From positions 1-21,035 of the IMG/VR virus record IMGVR_UViG_3300030333_000375: a stretch of 21,035 nucleotides of DNA. One strand, written 5' to 3'. Below, piece after piece: positions 20,876 through 21,035 of the stretch (position 1 is its first letter; the number at the start of each line of letters is the position of its first letter). This DNA is from a virus. The translations under genes and the position numbers were made by a program. The notes under the pieces were generated by a model. That model had not been told where the DNA came from. It did no database searches and saw nothing but the letters and a program-made list of their open reading frames with translations.

Positions 20876-21035
20876 AGAGAGCCACCTTTACCATCTGAAC
20901 ATTTGAGTGTGGGACGTTGAATGACTTTGCGATCTCTCTCCAATCGCCTCTAGTATGGAATATGGTGACGACATCATTCGTTCCCATTTGCACCTTGCTC
21001 GACAGGAGTGCGACATCCAAAGGTGATGTCACGGA
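20868..21035 (-). CDS. C-terminal part of a helix-turn-helix protein (partial, runs off right edge)
   Basis: I read an open frame of 55 codons from the window edge to TAG 20868-20870; the N-terminus lies outside. The visible part includes 'GDWREIAKSFNVPHSNVQMV' (30-49), a helix-turn-helix with the usual 'eIAk-f-Vp-s-V' pattern, ending 6 residues before the stop. The stop overlaps the start of the next gene (ATGATTAG, 8 bases). A small terminase subunit is a reasonable guess from gene order. In small terminases the DNA-binding helix-turn-helix is usually N-terminal, so a regulator or other DNA-binding protein is equally possible. The frame could also start at an in-frame ATG (20987), giving a 39-residue peptide, but no ribosome site supports this. 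Confidence 0.6.
   Translation of the reverse strand, partial: SVTSPLDVALLSSKVQMGTNDVVTIFHTRGDWREIAKSFNVPHSNVQMVKVALYD

Noticed and set aside
1-21035. tRNA genes, attachment sites, integrase or transposase genes.
   Set aside because: I saw no cloverleaf-like sequence in the few intergenic gaps and no recombinase motifs. Coding genes occupy nearly all of the window.

Overview
This window is the head-and-packaging half of the structural module of a tailed double-stranded DNA virus (HK97-fold lineage, Caudoviricetes). Every gene I can support lies on the minus strand, so the module reads from right to left. Genes overlap by 1 to 14 bases or sit a few bases apart, and the largest intergenic gap is 59 bases. 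This looks like one long polycistronic unit. Both ends of the window cut through a gene. There is no integrase, insertion sequence, tRNA, rRNA or CRISPR array. The host cannot be fixed from these genes. Good Shine-Dalgarno sequences, frequent GTG/TTG starts, fibre repeats of a type common in marine phages, several zinc-binding Cys clusters and two enzyme-like domains fit a marine bacterial or archaeal virus, but that is inference.

Layout in transcription order. (1) 20868-21035 is the C-terminal end of a helix-turn-helix protein. (2) 18962-20875 and 17824-18975 are two unrecognised proteins, both with calcium-binding-type Asp loops; the first is rich in Ala/Gly amphipathic helices. (3) 16416-17834 is the large terminase. 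(4) 15002-16423 is an unrecognised protein with a degenerate LAGLIDADG-type domain. (5) 13495-15009 is the portal protein, with a zinc-ribbon-like Cys4 insert. (6) 7835-13498 is a block of six unrecognised genes between portal and protease. It ends in an approximately 1100-residue protein that carries a DNA/RNA-ligase-like nucleotidyltransferase domain. (7) 6435-7775 is the prohead protease fused to a scaffold-like tail, with a likely nested scaffold start. (8) 5240-6397 is the major capsid protein. (9) 3112-5201 holds five small genes, probably decoration or accessory virion proteins. (10) 1501-3096 is a head-tail connector enlarged by inserted beta domains. (11) 1-1497 holds a small gene and a neck/tail-completion protein fused to tail-fibre repeats.

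How the genes work together: the terminase pumps DNA through the portal into a shell of the major capsid protein, assembled on the scaffold part of the protease gene and matured by the protease. Small proteins probably decorate the shell, and the connector and completion proteins close the neck. The most unusual parts are the two enzyme-derived domains (LAGLIDADG-like and ligase-like). Both sit inside the virion/packaging operon and have apparently altered catalytic motifs, which suggests domains reused for a structural or DNA-binding job. The 5.7-kb block between portal and protease is also unusual, since these two genes are close together in most HK97-type modules.
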